Below are positions 1-8,895 of a DNA stretch of 35,104 nt, piece after piece. Position numbers and translations under genes: made by a program. The stretch comes from an uncultured Clostridia bacterium. Its GTDB lineage: Bacteria > Bacillota > Clostridia > TANB77 > CAG-508. The stretch covers positions 1 through 35,104 of the forward strand of contig CANQKB010000004.1 in the NCBI GenBank assembly GCA_947624405.1, given 5' to 3'. Position 1 is the stretch's first letter; each line of letters starts with the position of its first letter. The notes under the pieces are model-generated. The model was given only the letters and a program-made list of their open reading frames with translations, made no database searches and had not been told where the DNA came from.

Positions 1-510
1 GTTGCACATGTTGCAAAAAAATATTCTTCTACTAATATTGAACAAGATGATTTAATTTCTATTGGTACAATTGGTTTAATCAAAGGAATAAATAGTTTTA
101 ATATGGACAAAAATATTAGGCTTGCTACATATGTTGCCAGATGCATAGAAAATGAAATATTGATGTTTTTAAGAACATCGAAAAAAATAAAAGCTGAAGT
201 CTATTTAAATGAACCTATAGGAAAAGACAAAGATGACAATGAAATTACTCTTTTAGAAATTCTTGAAAATGACGATAGAAGTATTGAAGATGAAATTGAT
301 TTAAAATTGAAAACTAAAAAGCTTTTTGCTAAAATGAAAGAAGTTTTAAAAGAAAGAGAACAAACTATTTTAGAACTACGTTTTGGATTAAAAGGAAAAT
401 CTCCAAAAACTCAAAATGAAATTGCTAAGCAACTTGGAATTAGTAGATCTTATGTATCAAGAATTGAAACAAAAGCTATTAATAAACTTAGTAAAGAGTT
501 TCAAGAATAA
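1..510 (+). CDS. sigK: RNA polymerase sporulation sigma factor, SigK-like (5' end missing)
   Basis: Sigma-70 family factor that would direct late mother-cell sporulation transcription. The frame is open from base 1, so the N-terminus lies outside the window. Visible parts are region 2 (DLISIGTIGLIKGI, then ATYVARCIENEILMFLR, the -10 recognition helix) and region 4 near the C-terminus (ELRFGL, then QNEIAKQLGISRSYVSRIE, a helix-turn-helix). The linker LNEPIGKDKDDNEITLLEIL and the RSYVSRIE ending fit SigK better than SigE, whose homologue is at 32.1-32.8 kb. No CGG codon occurs in this part. A terminator follows directly. The family is certain; the SigK assignment is likely but not proven, since a SigE/SigG-group paralogue is possible. 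Confidence 0.85.
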   Translation, partial: VAHVAKKYSSTNIEQDDLISIGTIGLIKGINSFNMDKNIRLATYVARCIENEILMFLRTSKKIKAEVYLNEPIGKDKDDNEITLLEILENDDRSIEDEIDLKLKTKKLFAKMKEVLKEREQTILELRFGLKGKSPKTQNEIAKQLGISRSYVSRIETKAINKLSKEFQE

Positions 511-518
511 TATTAATA

Positions 519-556
519 AGCCTGCTAATAGTCAAAGGAACTATTTTTTGCAGGCT
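519..556. terminator. Bidirectional rho-independent terminator between convergent genes
   Basis: Inverted repeat AGCCTGC (519-525) with GCAGGCT (550-556), extended inward by AATAGT/ACTATT. It lies between the sigK-like stop (510) and the U32 peptidase stop (561), both pointing towards it. Confidence 0.75.
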
Positions 557-560
557 AAAA

Positions 561-1790
561 TTATTTCTTTCTTCGTATAATCCAATTTTTCTCACATTTT
601 ATAGGAAGGTGTAATTTCACAAGTTGTCCCTTTCTACCCGGACTAATTGAATCTATTTCTTCATCTGTTTCATAATCCCATAATTTGTCTATTTTAAATT
701 TATACACTTCAATATTTCTTGGTACAATTATTTCAAGTTCATCTCCAACAAATAGCTTATTCTTTATTTCAATTATAGATTTATCTTCAGCATATTCTAC
801 AACTTTTCCTCCAAATTCAAAATTTGGATTATATTGTTTACCCTCAAATTCTTGAAAATCTTTATTATTTCTATCATTGAAATAAAAATCAGTTAAACTT
901 CGTGTCTTAACTTTATCAATTTCTGCAAGATATTTTGTATAGTCGTATGATTCGGGACTATTCATATAATCATCAATAGCATTTCTATATACATTTATAA
1001 CACTAGCTAGATAATATTCAGTTTTAAGTCTTCCTTCTATCTTTAAACTATCAACTCCCATTTGAACAATCTCTGGTATTTCTTTTAAAAGACATAAATC
1101 TTTTGAAGAAAAAATATATGTTCCTTTTTCATCGTATTCAACTGGCATAAGATTTCCAGGATTATTTTTCTCTTCCACATACAAATTGTATGCCCATCTA
1201 CAGCTTTGTGCACAATCTCCTAAATTTGCACTGCGAGATGCCAAAAAATCACTTAGGAAACATCTACCAGAATATCCAAAACATAATGCTCCATGTACGA
1301 AAATTTCCGTTTCTAATTCATCAGGCTTATTTTTTATAATTTCTTTTAATTGTTCTTTATTTAATTCTCTTGCAAAAATAATCCTTTTTGCTCCATTCTT
1401 GTACCAAAAAGAAGCGGAATGAGAACTAACAACATTTGCTTGCGTACTTATATGTATATCAACATCTGGTGCTTCTTCTTTTATAACATCTACAACACCA
1501 CCATCAGAGATAATTATTCCATCTACTTTATTTTTATTCAACATTCTTGCTTGTTTTCTTATATCGTTATAATTTTCATCTAAAGCATATATATTTATTG
1601 CAGCATATACTTTTTTACCAATTTCATGTGCATATTTTATTGTGTTTTCTAAATCTCCATCCTCAACCTCTGCCCTACTCCTAAGAGATAATGAGGCTGT
1701 TCCACAATATACTGCATCTGCTCCATATAGAAAAGCTATTTTTGCTTTTTCAAACGAACCTGCTGGTGCAAGCAATTCTGGCTTTTTCAT
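561..1790 (-). CDS. U32 family peptidase-like protein, probable tRNA U34 hydroxylation protein (TrhP type)
   Basis: 409 aa. It begins MKKPELLAPAG, the usual start of this family, and carries the signature CFGYSGRCFLSDF followed by NLGDCAQSCRW. These cysteines are conserved in U32 proteins, where they are thought to bind an Fe-S cluster. Family members of this length in Firmicutes (YrrN/YrrO, TrhP) hydroxylate the wobble uridine of tRNAs using a prephenate-derived route; others were annotated as collagenases. The function is inferred from family, so the exact substrate is uncertain. A SD-like AAGAAAGGA lies about 13 bases before the ATG, a rather long spacing. The gene diverges from the membrane protein gene at 1961 and converges on the sigK-like gene. 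Confidence 0.85.
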   Translation of the reverse strand: MKKPELLAPAGSFEKAKIAFLYGADAVYCGTASLSLRSRAEVEDGDLENTIKYAHEIGKKVYAAINIYALDENYNDIRKQARMLNKNKVDGIIISDGGVVDVIKEEAPDVDIHISTQANVVSSHSASFWYKNGAKRIIFARELNKEQLKEIIKNKPDELETEIFVHGALCFGYSGRCFLSDFLASRSANLGDCAQSCRWAYNLYVEEKNNPGNLMPVEYDEKGTYIFSSKDLCLLKEIPEIVQMGVDSLKIEGRLKTEYYLASVINVYRNAIDDYMNSPESYDYTKYLAEIDKVKTRSLTDFYFNDRNNKDFQEFEGKQYNPNFEFGGKVVEYAEDKSIIEIKNKLFVGDELEIIVPRNIEVYKFKIDKLWDYETDEEIDSISPGRKGQLVKLHLPIKCEKNWIIRRKK

Positions 1791-1887
1791 ATTCGCTTAT
1801 CAATCCTTTCTTAAGTTATGTATTTCAACTAAGTTAAATATTATTATATATCAAAAATGCCAGAATTTCAATACATTTTACAAGGTC

Positions 1888-1916
1888 TTTACAAATTTGT
1901 GAACTTTTGGTAAAAT
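1888..1916 (+). promoter_or_regulatory. SigA-type promoter for the 1961-2506 gene
   Basis: TTTACA (1888-1893), a 17-bp spacer, then TAAAAT (1911-1916), about 45 bases before the ATG at 1961. Confidence 0.6.
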
Positions 1917-1960
1917 ATATATGTATATTTTTTTTGTGTGAAAAGGAATAAAACTAAAAT

Positions 1961-2506
1961 ATGAAGAAAGAAAGCAAATCATTAACTGAATTTCAAAAAA
2001 TGGTTATATTGTTTGTAATATACTCATTTATAGGGTGGATATGTGAAGAGATATTTGCTCTTTTTTACGTTCATGATTTCATAAAGAGAGGATTTTTATT
2101 TGGTCCAATTTGTCCTATATATGGATATGCAGCGATTATTTTAATAGTATTATTTAGTGACTATAAAGATAAACCAATACGACTTTTTCTAATATCTGCA
2201 ATTATATTTAGTGTATTTGAATATGTAGTTGACTTTTTCTTACAAGCTATGTTCGCTTCAAAATGGTGGGATTATACAGGGCAATTTTTGAACTTAAATG
2301 GCAGAATAACCTTTAGTTTTAGCATTATTTGGGGAATTGGTAGTATTATATTTTTAAAATATATACACCCTGTAGTAAAAAAATTAGTAGAAAAAATATT
2401 AAAAAATATTCCTATAAAATTTATTCAAATATTAGCTAATACATTTATTATATTAATATTTATTGATACATTAGCTTCGGCAATACATTACTTAGAAATA
2501 TTTTAA
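1961..2506 (+). CDS. Multipass membrane protein of the putative ABC-transporter type IV permease family (CmpB-like)
   Basis: 181 aa. After a short polar start there are four or five hydrophobic segments. Conserved-looking blocks are FIGWICEEIFALF in the first membrane segment and RGFLFGPICPIYGYAAI in the second, typical of the small family labelled putative ABC-transporter type IV (PF06541). No ATPase partner is adjacent, and real transport activity for this family is not established to my knowledge. It has its own promoter and a terminator directly after the stop, so it is a single-gene unit. The one CGG trinucleotide inside it is out of frame (TCG GCA, near 2478) and the frame continues normally through it. 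Confidence 0.75.
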   Translation: MKKESKSLTEFQKMVILFVIYSFIGWICEEIFALFYVHDFIKRGFLFGPICPIYGYAAIILIVLFSDYKDKPIRLFLISAIIFSVFEYVVDFFLQAMFASKWWDYTGQFLNLNGRITFSFSIIWGIGSIIFLKYIHPVVKKLVEKILKNIPIKFIQILANTFIILIFIDTLASAIHYLEIF

Positions 2507-2508
2507 AA

Positions 2509-2542
2509 AAAAAGCAAGGAAGTTTAATATTTCTTGCTTTTT
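2509..2542. terminator. Rho-independent terminator
   Basis: AAAAAGCAAG paired with CTTGCTTTTT around a short AT-rich loop, just after the stop at 2506. T-runs on both sides make it usable from either strand, including for the minus-strand methyltransferase ending at 2597. Confidence 0.8.
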
Positions 2543-2596
2543 ATATATATAACTGCCATATCGTTTAAAAAATCGGTAAAAATCCATTTAATTTTT

Positions 2597-3188
2597 CTAA
2601 TACAAGCATTTACTTATGCAAAGTCCATCTCCTACTTCTAATATTTTACTTTCTAATCTTGGGTTTTCTAAAGCTATTTTTATGTATTCTCTAAGGTTTC
2701 TAACGGCTGTCCTTTGCTTATGTTTATTGTAATCACTCATTACATAGCCTTTATACAAAACATTATCTGCAATAATTAAAGTTCCTGCTTTAGACATTCT
2801 AAGTGCTTCATTTAAGAAAAATGGATACTTTCCTTTTGCAGCATCAATAAAAATCATATCATATGTATTGCTAAATTTAGGTAGAATCTCTACTGCATCA
2901 CCAACAAATACAGTGATTCTTTCACCTAAACTTAACTTTTTTATATTTTCTATAGCAGTTTTAGCTCTTTCTTCATCTCTTTCTATTGTATCAATTTTCC
3001 CATTTTCACTTAAGAAATTAGAAAAGCATATTGCAGAATATCCGTACAGCTGTGCCGATTTCTAATATGCTTTCTAATTTTTTATTTTCAAAAATACGCT
3101 TCAATGTTTCTAATGTATCATCAAGAATAATAGGGATATGATCATCTAAAGCTTTCTGCTTTATTTCTTGAAAAATTGCTTCATTCAT
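2597..3188 (-). CDS. SAM-dependent O-methyltransferase, read through one +1 shift at CGG
   Basis: Class I O-methyltransferase (COMT/CCoAMT-like, PF01596 type; close bacterial relatives include TrmR). The first frame runs from ATG 3188 through 48 codons to EIGTAV and meets CGG at 3044-3042. Skipping one base continues as GYSAICFSNFL. The joined motif EIGTAVGYSA is the family's SAM-binding glycine-rich loop, so the shift restores the catalytic core. Later motifs are IDTIERD (acidic end of beta-2) and FIDAAKG (metal/active-site Asp). The joined product is 196 aa, near the normal 200-220. Without the shift the N-terminal frame would lose the SAM site. The ATG follows the typA stop within a few bases, with SD AAGGGG inside typA's end, so the two are probably co-transcribed. 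The substrate is unknown. Confidence 0.88.
3042..3044 (-). other. +1 recoding site CGG in O-methyltransferase
   Basis: Context GTA CGG ATA on the coding strand. Homology requires GTA, one skipped C, then GGA TAT (V-G-Y). The CGG is in frame with ATG 3188, and the resumed frame is the one that ends at 2597. Confidence 0.85.
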
Positions 3189-3194
3189 TTAAAA

Positions 3195-5018
3195 TTACCC
3201 CTTATTCGAACTTCTATTAGCTCTTTCACGTTCTTTACTATCCAAAATTTTCTTTCTTAAACGAATATTTTGAGGTGTAACCTCAACAAGTTCATCATCT
3301 TGTATAAATTCAATAGCCTTTTCTAGTGACATTTGAATAGGTGGAACTAAATGAAGTGCATCATCTGAACCAGAAGCTCTTGTGTTTGTTAGATGCTTTT
3401 CTTTACATACATTAATTGCTAGGTCTTCTCCTCTTGAATTTAATCCTACAATCATACCTTCATATACTTCTGTACCAGGTCCAATGAATAATTCTCCTTT
3501 ATCTTGAGCATTAAATAATCCATAAGTAACAGCTTTTCCTGCTTCAAAAGCAACAATAGTTCCTCTACTTCTTGCTGTTATGTCGCCTTTATACGTATCA
3601 TAACTATCAAAAATGTGATTCATTACTCCATTACCTTTTGTATCAGTCATAAACTCTGAACGATAGCCAATCAACCCTCTAGCAGGTATTTTAAATTCAA
3701 TTTTTGTATGTCCTTCTTCAGCTGGCTCCATATTTATCATTTCTGCTTTTCTTTTTCCAAGTTTTTCAATTACATTACCAACAAATTCATCAGGTACGTT
3801 TACAACTAATCTTTCGATAGGTTCACATTTTACTCCATTTATCTCTTTTATGATAACTTTAGGACGTGAAACTAAAAGCTCAAAACCTTCTCTTCTCATT
3901 GTTTCTATTAATACAGAAAGGTGAAGTTCTCCACGACCTGCAACTTCAAAAGAATCAGGTGTAGATGTTTCTGAAACTCTTAAGCTTACATTTCTTTCAA
4001 GCTCTTTAAACAATCTATCTCTTATATGTCTTGATGTTACAAATTCTCCTTCTCTTCCTGCAAACGGACCATTGTTTACACTAAATGTCATTGTAACAGT
4101 AGGTTCATCTATATCAACAAACTCAATTTTTTCAACACATTCTGGATCACAAATTGTTTCACCAATATTAATATCTGCAATTCCTGAAAATTCTATAATA
4201 TCTCCAGCTTTCGCTTCTTCAACTTCTCTTTTTTCTAACCCAACATGAGTATATACTTTTGCAATCTTTCCATTTGCTGTTTTTCCATCTTTTTTACAAA
4301 CAGTAACTGGCATTCCTGCTTTTATAACTCCTCTTTCTACTCTTCCAACAGCAATTCTTCCAACATAATCATCATAATCAATATTTGAAACTAACATTTG
4401 TGCCTTTCCATCTTCATCACAATTAGGAGGATTTATATTATCTACTATTGTCTTAAATAGTAAATCCATATTTCCATCTTTATCATTCATATTTAGTTTC
4501 GCAATACCAAGTTTGGCAGATGTATATACAACTGGAAATTCCAATTGTTCATCATTAGCATCTAGTTCTATAAATAACTCTAATACTTCGTCAACCACTT
4601 TTGCAGGATTAGAACCTGGTCTATCTATTTTATTAATTACAACAATTGGCTTTAAATTTAATGCTAAAGATTTCTTTAAAACTTCTCTTGTTTGAGGCAT
4701 TGTTCCTTCAAATGCATCTACTAAAAGCAAAACTCCATCTACTGTTTTTAAAACTCTTTCTACTTCGCCACCAAAATCAGCATGTCCTGGTGTATCTACT
4801 ATATTAATTTTTATACCATTATACATTACAGACGTATTTTTAGAAAGAATAGTTATACCTCTTTCCTTTTCTAGGTCATTTGAATCCATAACTCTTTCTT
4901 GAACTTGCTCATTATCTCTAAATACATGACTTTGTTTTAAAAGTTCGTCTACAAGTGTAGTTTTTCCATGATCTACGTGTGCGATTATTGCAATATTTCT
5001 AATATTTTTGTTATTCAT
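3195..5018 (-). CDS. typA: GTPase TypA/BipA
   Basis: 607 aa translational GTPase of the EF-G/LepA group, which binds the ribosome and aids assembly or stress translation. G motifs are visible: AHVDHGKTT (P-loop, near residue 13), RGIT switch, DTPGHADFGGEVERVL (about residue 75), NKIDR (about 130) and TSAKLG. The C-terminal half carries the EF-G-like domains and the TypA-specific end with LTNTRASGSDDALHL. Full normal length with no in-frame CGG. SD GAGGAG precedes the ATG. It sits downstream of plsC and upstream of the methyltransferase. Confidence 0.97.
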   Translation of the reverse strand: MNNKNIRNIAIIAHVDHGKTTLVDELLKQSHVFRDNEQVQERVMDSNDLEKERGITILSKNTSVMYNGIKINIVDTPGHADFGGEVERVLKTVDGVLLLVDAFEGTMPQTREVLKKSLALNLKPIVVINKIDRPGSNPAKVVDEVLELFIELDANDEQLEFPVVYTSAKLGIAKLNMNDKDGNMDLLFKTIVDNINPPNCDEDGKAQMLVSNIDYDDYVGRIAVGRVERGVIKAGMPVTVCKKDGKTANGKIAKVYTHVGLEKREVEEAKAGDIIEFSGIADINIGETICDPECVEKIEFVDIDEPTVTMTFSVNNGPFAGREGEFVTSRHIRDRLFKELERNVSLRVSETSTPDSFEVAGRGELHLSVLIETMRREGFELLVSRPKVIIKEINGVKCEPIERLVVNVPDEFVGNVIEKLGKRKAEMINMEPAEEGHTKIEFKIPARGLIGYRSEFMTDTKGNGVMNHIFDSYDTYKGDITARSRGTIVAFEAGKAVTYGLFNAQDKGELFIGPGTEVYEGMIVGLNSRGEDLAINVCKEKHLTNTRASGSDDALHLVPPIQMSLEKAIEFIQDDELVEVTPQNIRLRKKILDSKERERANRSSNKG

Positions 5019-5060
5019 AATCTTTCTCCTCTTTATTTCAAACTAATATATTATTATACA

Positions 5061-5657
5061 CTAAATTTCGGTATTTGTCAATCTAATCATTTCCTCCATA
5101 AGCTCTTTACTTAAATTATCCAAAGTTTTTTTATCGCTTCTTTTATCTTTATATTCATTCAAATCTATTGGTTTACCAATATTAATTACTACTTTAGAAA
5201 AAGGTCTATAATTTTTCTTTGCATTTATCCCCATAGGAATTATTGGAACTCCTGACATAAGACTTATTAAAACAGCTCCATTTTGTATTTTTCCATTCTT
5301 TTTTATTCCATTTCTTGTTCCCTCTGGGAATATTAAAACAATATGATTTTCTTTCAAAATCTTTGTTGTATTTTTCAATAAACCTACATCTTGTTTTCCC
5401 CTCTTTACAGGAAGAGCATGTACTTTTACTGCAAGCCACTTTATAAAACCATTAACAAACATTTCTTCCTTAGCAAGAAAATATACATCATTTCTTTTTA
5501 AGATTCCTGCAAGTAATGGTGGATCCCAATTGCTTGTATGATTTGGGCATAAGATATAAGCCTTATCCTTCTCTATGTACTCTTTACCTATTATTTTTAT
5601 TCTATATAGAAATCGTGTGGTTATAATAAGAAAAAACTTAATTATTGCTCTGACCAT
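5061..5657 (-). CDS. plsC: 1-acyl-sn-glycerol-3-phosphate acyltransferase
   Basis: 198 aa, makes phosphatidic acid by acylating lysophosphatidate at the membrane. Shows the acyltransferase blocks in order: NHTSNWDP (catalytic HX4D, about residue 40), VKRGKQD, then FPEGTRNG (phosphate-binding block III, about residue 111), and GVPIIPMGI (block IV). An N-terminal hydrophobic stretch fits membrane association. Placement directly after cmk is the usual cmk-plsC order of Firmicutes. SD GGAGTG precedes the ATG by about 10 bases. Confidence 0.93.
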   Translation of the reverse strand: MVRAIIKFFLIITTRFLYRIKIIGKEYIEKDKAYILCPNHTSNWDPPLLAGILKRNDVYFLAKEEMFVNGFIKWLAVKVHALPVKRGKQDVGLLKNTTKILKENHIVLIFPEGTRNGIKKNGKIQNGAVLISLMSGVPIIPMGINAKKNYRPFSKVVINIGKPIDLNEYKDKRSDKKTLDNLSKELMEEMIRLTNTEI

Positions 5658-5731
5658 AAATTACATTCACTCCATTCATTTGTAGTTACAATTCACAATC
5701 GATTTTCGCTAAGATACCTGAGGAAATGATT

Positions 5732-6418
5732 TTAACAAACATTACTGCAATTATTTCTTTTATTTTGTATAATCTCTTCAATTTTAGATATAACTTCATC
5801 TATTGACATATTAGTTGTATCAACTAAAATAGCATCATCTGCTTTAACAAAAGGAGCAATTTTTCTTTCAGTTTCTAGCTTATGCCTTTCTTTTATTGAA
5901 GAAAGTACTTCTTCATAACTTTCTTCAATACCTTTTTTTAAATTCTGTTTGTACCTTCTATTTGCTCTTTCTTCAACAGAGCAATCTAAAAAAATCTTAA
6001 CATCAGCGTTAGGAAATACAACTGTTCCAATGTCTCGTCCTTCCATAATCACATTATTTTCTTCTCCCATTTTTCTTTGTATAGGAGTCAATTTATCCCT
6101 TACACATTTTATTGCAGCAAACTTTGCAACAAGTGCATCAACTTCTGGTGTTCTTATTTCTTTAGACACATCTTTTCCATTTAAGAAAACTTTTTGAATA
6201 CATGATTTATTTTCTAAATTTATTTCAATATCATTTAAAACTTCTTGGATTTTATCAATTTGAGAAGGCAATATTCCTTTTTGCATACATGCAAGTGTAA
6301 CACATCTATACATACTTCCAGTATCAATATTTATCAAATTTAATTTCTTAGCAATTTCCTTAGTTACAGTTCCCTTTCCCGTTCCTGCAGGTCCATCTAT
6401 TGCTACAATAAACGACAT
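5732..6418 (-). CDS. cmk: Cytidylate kinase
   Basis: 228 aa, phosphorylates CMP/dCMP to the diphosphates. P-loop GPAGTGKGT near residue 10, then NIDTGSMYRCVTL and MEGRDIGTVVFPNADVKIFLDCSVEERANRR in short conserved blocks (GRDIGT is the nucleotide-binding signature; the LID arginines follow). Three bases separate its ATG from the stop of the P-loop/Asp23 gene, so they are translationally linked. Length is normal. Confidence 0.96.
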   Translation of the reverse strand: MSFIVAIDGPAGTGKGTVTKEIAKKLNLINIDTGSMYRCVTLACMQKGILPSQIDKIQEVLNDIEINLENKSCIQKVFLNGKDVSKEIRTPEVDALVAKFAAIKCVRDKLTPIQRKMGEENNVIMEGRDIGTVVFPNADVKIFLDCSVEERANRRYKQNLKKGIEESYEEVLSSIKERHKLETERKIAPFVKADDAILVDTTNMSIDEVISKIEEIIQNKRNNCSNVC

Positions 6419-6421
6419 ATA

Positions 6422-7265
6422 TTATTCTTCCTTTCCCTCAGGAATATGTATTCCTCTAGCAAAAATTTCTAAATTTTGAATATTCATTGCAGTTAAATTT
6501 TCTATTTCTTTTATACATTTAGTTTTAAACGCAGATAAAGCCTCCATTATATTATATCCGTATTCAACTGTTACTTCTATATATAAACTTGGACCTTCTT
6601 CGTATTTTTGGATACGAAGCTTTCCAATACGGTATATAGCTGGAGTTTTATATGCAATATATTCTATAATTTGTCTAAAAACAGAATCTGAAATTGTAAA
6701 ATTGCCCATATAACTAAATGTTGGACGTATAATCGATTTTTCAGAAAGATATGGTGCCTTACCTAATCCTTTTGATTTGAAAATTTGAAGCGGATCTAAG
6801 ATATACCCTGAAAAATCTTTTTTTATTTCAAATGTAGGCACTGGTATAACATGCTTTCCTTCTGTTACACGTATTCTTCTTGCTGTTGCCATTTCTTCTT
6901 CTGTTGCAATATCTTCAATTCTAATAATCTTACTTATTTTTGGAAGTTCGAGATTCTCTGCGATTTTTTGTACCATACTATCTGATGTACCAAGTATCAT
7001 AATACGATCAGGTTTAAATTTTTTTATTGCATCTTGTATCTCTTTCTTTTCCTCTGGCTTTTGAAAAAGAGCATGTTTTACAGTTTCTATCTTTGTTGGA
7101 GCCTTTTTAGCTGATGAACCTGCAATTACTTCATTTCCTTTAATGAAAAGTCCATCGTCTATAATATAATTTATATTATTTTCACTAGCCACTAATCCGT
7201 GCTCTATAACTTTTTCCAGTTCCTGAAGGTCCAACAAATGCATAAACAGTAATTTTATTAAACAT
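6422..7265 (-). CDS. P-loop ATPase with C-terminal Asp23-like domain, read through one +1 shift at CGG
   Basis: 280 aa after joining. The frame starts at ATG 7265 (SD GGAGGAAAAGAG) and encodes MFNKITVYAFVGPSGTGKSYRA, which holds the Walker A motif GPSGTGKS. It then meets CGG at 7199-7197 and continues one base later as GLVASENNINYIIDDGLFI. A conventional reading would place the start at an internal ATG (7243) and lose the P-loop altogether. The middle holds KPDRIMILGTSDSM (Walker B-like strand). The last about 75 residues (KLRIQKYEEGPSLYIEVTVEY, then ALSAFKTKCIKEIENLTAMN) resemble Asp23/Gls24 domains, found in envelope-associated proteins. It lies 29 bases after the GT39-like gene and 3 bases before cmk. 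Its exact role is unknown. Confidence 0.82.
7197..7199 (-). other. +1 recoding site CGG in P-loop/Asp23 gene
   Basis: Context GCA CGG ATT. The codon is the 23rd in frame from ATG 7265. Skipping C gives GGA TTA GTG (G-L-V), which is the frame of the rest of the protein. It lies four codons after the Walker A GKS. Confidence 0.82.
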
Positions 7266-7294
7266 ACTCTTTTCCTCCATATCTCGTGTATAAA

Positions 7295-8797
7295 TTAATA
7301 TTTTTCTATTAACATTATATTATATATGTAATCATGATATGCAGTATATATTTCTTTCGACTCATATACAGTAATAATATTATTCTTTGGTATATTCTCA
7401 AATAATCCCATATTCTCTGAATCGATTAGCCAAATTCTTCCTGTATAATTATCTAAGAAACTATAATCATATACTGTTTCCATACCTGGTCCATATGCTT
7501 GATATGCAACATCTATATCCCAATGATCAAAATTTAAGAAATATTGTTTATTGTCAGGGAACAACGCACATACTACTCCACCATTTCCTATATTTGAGTA
7601 TACTATTATATCATCTTCCTTAACGTAATCTTTCATATAATTATATACTTCATCATTTGATGAACTCAAGTTTATATTCATATTTTGTACATTAGCAATA
7701 CATGAAAGTATTAATATCACGCCGAAGATTATAAGAATATTGCTCTTCTTTGTATCCTGTGCAAGTAAGAAACTTACTCCAAATATCCATAACCCTGTCA
7801 AAATAAATAAATATCTTGAAAATAGTATTGGTTGCCAAATAATTAATGAAAGCAAGCACATTAGCAAAACAACACCAATATATACTGCGAAGCTAAATAT
7901 AGCAGGCTTTACATCTGTTCCATTACTTCTCCCTTTGCGTATTTTGAAATACAAATAAACATATAAAATTAATGATACAAGCAAAGCTATTATTGTATGT
8001 AAATTCATTGCAAAGTGATTATCTAATTGGCGTCTTAATTGGAAACTCAAAACTTCAACAGGTGTTTGAACTATTCCCATTGCAATCCAGAACCCACCTT
8101 GTACATGATGTATCTGACTAAATAGATATCCAAGCCATGGAATATACAATACAATTTGTACAACTGCAAGAATCAAGAATTCAATAAATGATTTTTTAGC
8201 TTTACTCTTATTCTTTATAACATAAACTAATAATAATAAATTAATTAAAGCAACTGTCACTAAAGCATAATAGTGTGTATAGCATGATAAAATACTAAAT
8301 ATACCAAAGATTATAAGATTCTTTAAGTTTTTACTTGATTTACCTTCTTTAATATTTTTATAAAATCTATAAGCATAAAGTGCCGTTATTGTTACAAATA
8401 AGCAAGCCCAACTATACATTCTAATTTCTTGTGCATACGATGTGATTACTGGTAAAAAGAAAACTAAGAATGAAAAATACAATCCTGTTTTTTCACCAAA
8501 ATCTTTCCTTATATGAGTATATCCTAATATTCCTAGTATAACTACTGCTAGTACAGAAAACAATCTAAACATTAGAATGTTATTTCCAAATATTAGATAT
8601 ACAATATGTATCAACCAATAATATACTGGTGGATGTACATCTCCCCCTGTAATTGTCCATATTTCAGAAAAGCTATGCTTTGCCATTGCAACCGAATAAC
8701 TTTCATCAAACCATAGTGAAGTGTGAAATGCACTTAAACTTATAAAAATAATTCCAAGAACTATTAATACAATATGTGCAACATTTGATTTTTTCAT
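7295..8797 (-). CDS. Membrane glycosyltransferase of the GT39/ArnT (PMT_2) type
   Basis: 500 aa with an N-terminal membrane helix and roughly ten more hydrophobic segments. The loop after helix 1 has LWFDESYSVAMAKHSFSE, whose DE pair matches the catalytic acid motif of lipid-phosphosugar-dependent glycosyltransferases. HPPVYYWLIH follows, also typical of the family (H-P-P-Y-Y-L). These enzymes move a sugar from a polyprenyl-phosphate donor to envelope polymers or proteins outside the membrane; the acceptor cannot be read from sequence. SD AAGGAGG lies just before the ATG. First gene of the run leading to cmk, plsC and typA. Confidence 0.85.
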   Translation of the reverse strand: MKKSNVAHIVLIVLGIIFISLSAFHTSLWFDESYSVAMAKHSFSEIWTITGGDVHPPVYYWLIHIVYLIFGNNILMFRLFSVLAVVILGILGYTHIRKDFGEKTGLYFSFLVFFLPVITSYAQEIRMYSWACLFVTITALYAYRFYKNIKEGKSSKNLKNLIIFGIFSILSCYTHYYALVTVALINLLLLVYVIKNKSKAKKSFIEFLILAVVQIVLYIPWLGYLFSQIHHVQGGFWIAMGIVQTPVEVLSFQLRRQLDNHFAMNLHTIIALLVSLILYVYLYFKIRKGRSNGTDVKPAIFSFAVYIGVVLLMCLLSLIIWQPILFSRYLFILTGLWIFGVSFLLAQDTKKSNILIIFGVILILSCIANVQNMNINLSSSNDEVYNYMKDYVKEDDIIVYSNIGNGGVVCALFPDNKQYFLNFDHWDIDVAYQAYGPGMETVYDYSFLDNYTGRIWLIDSENMGLFENIPKNNIITVYESKEIYTAYHDYIYNIMLIEKY

Positions 8798-8852
8798 ATA
8801 ATCCTCCTTCTATCATAAAAACTATGAAAGCTTAACAATAAAAAATTAATAT

Positions 8853-8880
8853 AGCGTGTAAACTTTATCATTTACACGCT
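8853..8880 (-). terminator. Rho-independent terminator after the GT2 gene
   Basis: Perfect 10-bp stem AGCGTGTAAA / TTTACACGCT with an 8-base loop. On the minus strand it is followed by a T-rich stretch (8835-8847), separating the GT2 gene from the GT39-like gene. Confidence 0.8.
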
Positions 8881-8895
8881 ACCTTAAATAATATT

